Shown here: piece by piece, positions 61,191 to 64,000 of the stretch
Position numbering within the stretch: the stretch's first letter is position 1
How the letters are laid out: the number at the start of each line of letters is the position of its first letter
Source of the DNA: Bacillota bacterium
Lineage (GTDB): Bacteria; Bacillota; Clostridia; Acetivibrionales; DTU013
NCBI GenBank assembly: GCA_023435305.1
Contig: JAEYRV010000027.1
Coordinates: 62,001-126,000, forward strand
Direction: 5' to 3'
Length of the DNA stretch: 64,000 nucleotides
The notes under the pieces: model-generated
What the model was told of the DNA's origin: nothing
The model's database searches: none
Seen by the model: the letters and a program-made list of their open reading frames with translations, nothing else
Position numbers and translations under genes: made by a program

Positions 61191-61541
61191 CTATATATCG
61201 GCCAGTCCGAAGCTAATACTTAGCGCTTCATTTACCTTCTCCATCAGCTCATCGTCCAGATGTCCGATCTTTTCCCTGAGCCTCTTTTTATCTATGGTCC
61301 GTATCTGTTCAAGCAGTATGACCGAGTCCTTTTGCAGTCCATAGTCAAGGGCGCTTATCTCTATGTGGGTCGGCAGCTTGGCCTTGTTGATCTGTGATGT
61401 TATTGCCGCTGCAATGACCGTTGGACTGTACTTGTTGCCTATGTCATTCTGCACGACCAGTACCGGCCTGACTCCTCCCTGCTCGGAGCCGATCACCGGA
61501 CTGAGATCGGCATAATAAATATCCCCGCGTTTTATGATCAC
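61191..61541 (-). CDS. ndoA: MazF/PemK-type endoribonuclease toxin (EndoA)
   Basis: The 116-residue RNase toxin has the family opening IKRGDIYYADLSPVIGSEQGG (read in two parts: IKRGDIYYADL and GSEQGG), then RPVLVVQND and TVIAAAIT, closely matching Bacillus EndoA, which cuts single-stranded mRNA. The start is GTG 61541, with GGAG upstream, two bases after the antitoxin stop codon region. The position after alr and the antitoxin is the conserved Firmicute arrangement, so it is a core chromosomal pair rather than a mobile one. Confidence 0.94.
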   Translation of the reverse strand: MIIKRGDIYYADLSPVIGSEQGGVRPVLVVQNDIGNKYSPTVIAAAITSQINKAKLPTHIEISALDYGLQKDSVILLEQIRTIDKKRLREKIGHLDDELMEKVNEALSISFGLADI

Positions 61542-61543
61542 GT

Positions 61544-61819
61544 TTACTCCAACTCCCCAAGACGTTCCTCATATTTTTTCTGTTGCTCGCTGTCTGCGTC
61601 CATGCACATCTCCGCTAACCTGATGTTGATCTCAGCCATCTCCTGATAACCTTTTTTCATCCTGTCCCTGATCTGTAACTTTCTCTTTTCGCGCAAATAA
61701 AGTTTCATCGCTTCTCTGACAAATTCACTTCTGTTGGTCTTTTCAACAGACACAATATTATCTACCTCTTTGAGTAAATTATCAGGAAGGCTTATAAGTA
61801 TTTTTTTCAATTCTGCCAA
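61544..61819 (-). CDS. ndoAI: Ribbon-helix-helix antitoxin (EndoAI)
   Basis: The 91-residue protein has an N-terminal ribbon-helix-helix (KKILISLPDNLLKEVD and NRSEFVREAMKLYL) that binds DNA and should repress the operon. The C-terminal half is a charged helix that should wrap and inhibit the toxin. The start is TTG 61819, behind GGGGGAT. The low-efficiency start and short spacing to ndoA are typical of toxin-antitoxin pairs. Confidence 0.92.
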   Translation of the reverse strand: MAELKKILISLPDNLLKEVDNIVSVEKTNRSEFVREAMKLYLREKRKLQIRDRMKKGYQEMAEINIRLAEMCMDADSEQQKKYEERLGELE

Positions 61820-62140
61820 AATAAATCCCCCATTTTTTTCCGAGTCAAATCGTTAGAGAAGAAATATGTCAAACCAGGCAGCATGCTCGAAAGAGCAATA
61901 ATATAATTTTTGCCGCCATGATAAAAAATATGTGGGTGAGTATATATAAAATTATATATTATGATATATATCAGGTCAAATTAAAATTCTATTACTGAAA
62001 CATCCACCCTGTCCGGCTTTGCCGCAGAAGAAGCCTATACTTCTATTATAACGCACCATTTGTAAGAAAAATTCTCATTTCCGGAAATTTTTTCTTACCT
62101 GGGTGCGCGTAAAGATGGGATGTAGATAGGATATAGATAT
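61820..62140. other. Intergenic region between ndoAI and alr (321 bases)
   Basis: No gene is seen. It holds the ndoAI promoter (61951-61979) and, nearer alr, an imperfect long hairpin GTAAGAAAAA...TTTTTCTTAC (62062-62098) that may end the alr transcript. The middle is very AT-rich with TATATA runs. Confidence 0.5.
61951..61979 (-). promoter_or_regulatory. Putative promoter of ndoAI-ndoA
   Basis: On the minus strand TTGACC (61974-61979), a 17-bp spacer and TATAAT (61951-61956). It would give a leader of about 125 bases before the antitoxin start. Confidence 0.6.
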
Positions 62141-63310
62141 TTATATAAGATAATTAAGGACGCTGCATATTTCCCCGCCCTTGAGATATACGCGGGGTAT
62201 CCTCTTACCTATGATGCATACCAGCTCGTAGTTTATAGTCCCTACCTCGGCGGCGATTTCGTCGACGCTTATGCTGGCGCCGCCCTGACTGCCGAATATG
62301 ACTACTTCATCACCAACATGTACATCTTTTTGCAGATCGGTAACATCGATCATACACTGATCCATACATATCCGTCCCACCACCGGTGCAAATTCACCAT
62401 TGACAAGCATACGCCCCTTGTTGGACATGAGTCTTGTATATCCGTCGGCATATCCGATAGGCACGGTGGCGATCCTGCTTTTGCGTGAAGTCCGGAACGT
62501 CCTGCCATAGCTTATGCAGACATCCTTTTCCACGTCCTTGACATGGACGACATTGGCCTTCAGTGTCATTGCCGGTTTCAGACAAATGCTGCTTCTGCTT
62601 ACCTCATTTGAAGGATAAAGGCCATACAATATGACTCCTGGTCTGACCATGTCCAGATGCATCTCGGGATATTGAATTATTCCGCCGCTGTTGCAGACAT
62701 GCTTCAGGGGTATGTGTATCCCTACTCTTGCCAGCTCGCTGCAAACGCTCATAAAGCGTTCAAACTGCATCAAGGTATAGTCCCTTTCGCTTTCATCGGC
62801 AGATGCAAAGTGTGTGAACAGGCCTTCTATAATGATCCCGGGCATTCTGCTGATCTCCATGATGCTCTTTACCGCACCGTAGCCCGGCATAAAACCCAGA
62901 CGGGTCATTCCGGTATCGATCTTGACATGTATCTTCGCATTTTTGCCAAGCCTCACCGCGGCCGCTGACAGCGCCTGTGCCAGATCAAGGCTGAAGACTG
63001 TCTGTGTTACATCGTTCAGTATTATCTCATCGGCTCTGGCAGGGTCAGTGAAACCCAGTATCAGTATCGGTACTCCGATCCCCATTTTTCTGATCTGGAT
63101 CGCCTCATCCAGCATCGATACCGCCAGCTGGGTAACTCCGTTATCGAGCAGTGTCCTGACTACCTCCAGCACACCATGGCCGTAAGCATCCGCCTTTACT
63201 GCCCCCATCAGCTCCACTCTCTTGCCTGTAAGCTTCTTTATTTCACGAACATTATGGGCGATAGCATCCAGATCTATCTCTGCCCAAGCTCTGTTAAGTT
63301 TATATTCCAT
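62141..63310 (-). CDS. alr: Alanine racemase
   Basis: The 389-residue PLP enzyme makes D-alanine for peptidoglycan. The PLP lysine is in AVKADAYGHG (about residue 39). The beta-barrel domain includes HVKIDTGMTRLGF, and the C-terminal domain has the catalytic Tyr in ISYGRTF and GRICMDQCMIDVT. Length and motif order are normal. It lies between the NAD(P)HX repair gene and ndoAI-ndoA, as in Bacillus and many Clostridia. Confidence 0.96.
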   Translation of the reverse strand: MEYKLNRAWAEIDLDAIAHNVREIKKLTGKRVELMGAVKADAYGHGVLEVVRTLLDNGVTQLAVSMLDEAIQIRKMGIGVPILILGFTDPARADEIILNDVTQTVFSLDLAQALSAAAVRLGKNAKIHVKIDTGMTRLGFMPGYGAVKSIMEISRMPGIIIEGLFTHFASADESERDYTLMQFERFMSVCSELARVGIHIPLKHVCNSGGIIQYPEMHLDMVRPGVILYGLYPSNEVSRSSICLKPAMTLKANVVHVKDVEKDVCISYGRTFRTSRKSRIATVPIGYADGYTRLMSNKGRMLVNGEFAPVVGRICMDQCMIDVTDLQKDVHVGDEVVIFGSQGGASISVDEIAAEVGTINYELVCIIGKRIPRVYLKGGEICSVLNYLI

Positions 63311-63346
63311 CTCAGTCCTCCGCCAAAATACATATCCCAGTATTTT

Positions 63347-64000
63347 TTATCTGATAGCTTCCTTTATCGTGACCGGCAGGAAGTCGACAATGTCTCCCGC
63401 CACGATCCCGTGCATTCCTTTGTAGTCAGCCGCAGCATCTCCTGCAAGGCCGTGCAGGTAGACCCCTGCCACAGCCGCCGCACTTATGCCGACGCCCTGG
63501 GCTGCTATACCTGCTATAATACCTGTAAGCACATCTCCCGTTCCCGCGGTCGCCATCCCGGCATTTCCTGTCAGATTGACAAAGACTCTGCCGTCGGGGC
63601 ATGCCACGACTGTCCTGCTGCCCTTAAGGACAACAGTCACTCCATACTCCCGGGCAAATCTCTGCGCATTCCCGATCCTGTCAGACTGCACAGCCTTGAT
63701 ATCAACACCCATCAGCCTTGCCATTTCACCGGGATGAGGAGTCACTGCCGCTTCGGTTTTAAATTTTTTCAGTATTGAAGGATCGCCAGAAACGACATTC
63801 AGTGCGTCTGCATCAAGAATCAGCGGCACTTTGCAGTTTTCTATCACAAGAGTGACGATTTTTTTTGTATCCTCTGTGACCGCAAGTCCGGGTCCGATCG
63901 CCACAGCATCCATTTTATCCAGCTTCCCCAGTATTGCTTCGGAGCATGAAGCTGTCAGTATACCTGTTCCGCCGTCCTCCAGCGGGATCACGACTGGTTC
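63347..64000 (-). CDS. nnrD: ADP-dependent NAD(P)H-hydrate dehydratase, 5' part outside window
   Basis: The last 217 codons of the gene are present; the coding frame stays open to the right edge, so the true start and any N-terminal epimerase (NnrE) domain lie outside. The visible part is a ribokinase-like fold: VAIGPGLAV, LILDADALNVV, VTPHPGEMARLMG, VVLKGSRTVVA and the nucleotide/catalytic GNAGMATAGTGDVLTGIIAG. It repairs hydrated NAD(P)H. A GTG at 63991 is in frame but lies within conserved sequence and is not the start. Confidence 0.93.
   Translation of the reverse strand, partial: EPVVIPLEDGGTGILTASCSEAILGKLDKMDAVAIGPGLAVTEDTKKIVTLVIENCKVPLILDADALNVVSGDPSILKKFKTEAAVTPHPGEMARLMGVDIKAVQSDRIGNAQRFAREYGVTVVLKGSRTVVACPDGRVFVNLTGNAGMATAGTGDVLTGIIAGIAAQGVGISAAAVAGVYLHGLAGDAAADYKGMHGIVAGDIVDFLPVTIKEAIR

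Overview
The window looks like a chromosomal segment of a low-to-moderate GC, spore-forming, anaerobic Firmicute of class Clostridia. I base this on the small alpha/beta-type spore protein, CwlD amidase, Rex redox repressor, an SLH-anchored surface protein, FeoAB iron uptake, an FMN-riboswitch-controlled RibU, the conserved alr-ndoAI-ndoA block, and frequent TTG/GTG starts behind strong GGAGG ribosome binding sites. Genus cannot be fixed from the sequence alone. I saw no phage, transposase, CRISPR array or rRNA.

Layout. 1-3.0 kb: a partial DUF4349 lipoprotein and an EF-G paralogue. 3.3-6.7 kb: aromatic amino acid operon (DAHP synthase, prephenate dehydrogenase, EPSP synthase), closed by a strong terminator. 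6.8-13.5 kb: rex, an ABC-F ATPase, cwlD, a HEAT-like protein, a membrane protein, a receiver-GGDEF protein, a small zinc-ribbon protein and a LysM protein. 13.7-23.9 kb: a membrane sensor-like protein whose histidine-kinase core is decayed, a LuxR-type response regulator and a complete histidine kinase, followed by a 2252-residue SLH surface protein with esterase-like and beta-helix domains. Three phased direct repeats lie in front of the surface gene. 23.9-28.3 kb: a DtxR/MntR-type regulator divergent from feoAB, then a lipoprotein built from EF-Tu domains 2 and 3 and an L7/L12 C-terminal domain. 28.3-35.2 kb: a nested inverted-repeat element, a HAD phosphatase, a 1737-residue kinase-ATPase-GAF-GGDEF protein and a ferritin-like protein.

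35.4-39.3 kb: tRNA-Cys, a DUF3795 protein, a tRNA Val-Asp-Phe-Gly operon, hslO, a cold-shock protein, a methyltransferase and a spore protein. 39.4-46.0 kb: a division/cell-wall block on the minus strand (ftsE, ftsX, M23 hydrolase, ctpA), a CdaR/PucR regulator and a shared sugar-ABC ATPase. 46.2-56.1 kb: arginine/carbamoyl-phosphate genes in two units, argC-argB and argD-carA-carB-argF-GNAT. Each starts with the same pair of ARG-box-like operators laid over its promoter; a PilZ gene sits between them. 56.1-64 kb: a small HTH protein, ribU with an FMN riboswitch, a YitT protein, a WecG/TagA glycosyltransferase, a membrane-anchored FAD oxidoreductase, ndoA/ndoAI, alr and a partial nnrD.

Themes: c-di-GMP appears three times (two GGDEF proteins, one PilZ receptor). 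The most unusual object is the EF-Tu/L7-L12 lipoprotein at 27159-28247. The most testable regulatory hypotheses are the twin ARG boxes and the phased repeats before the SLH gene.
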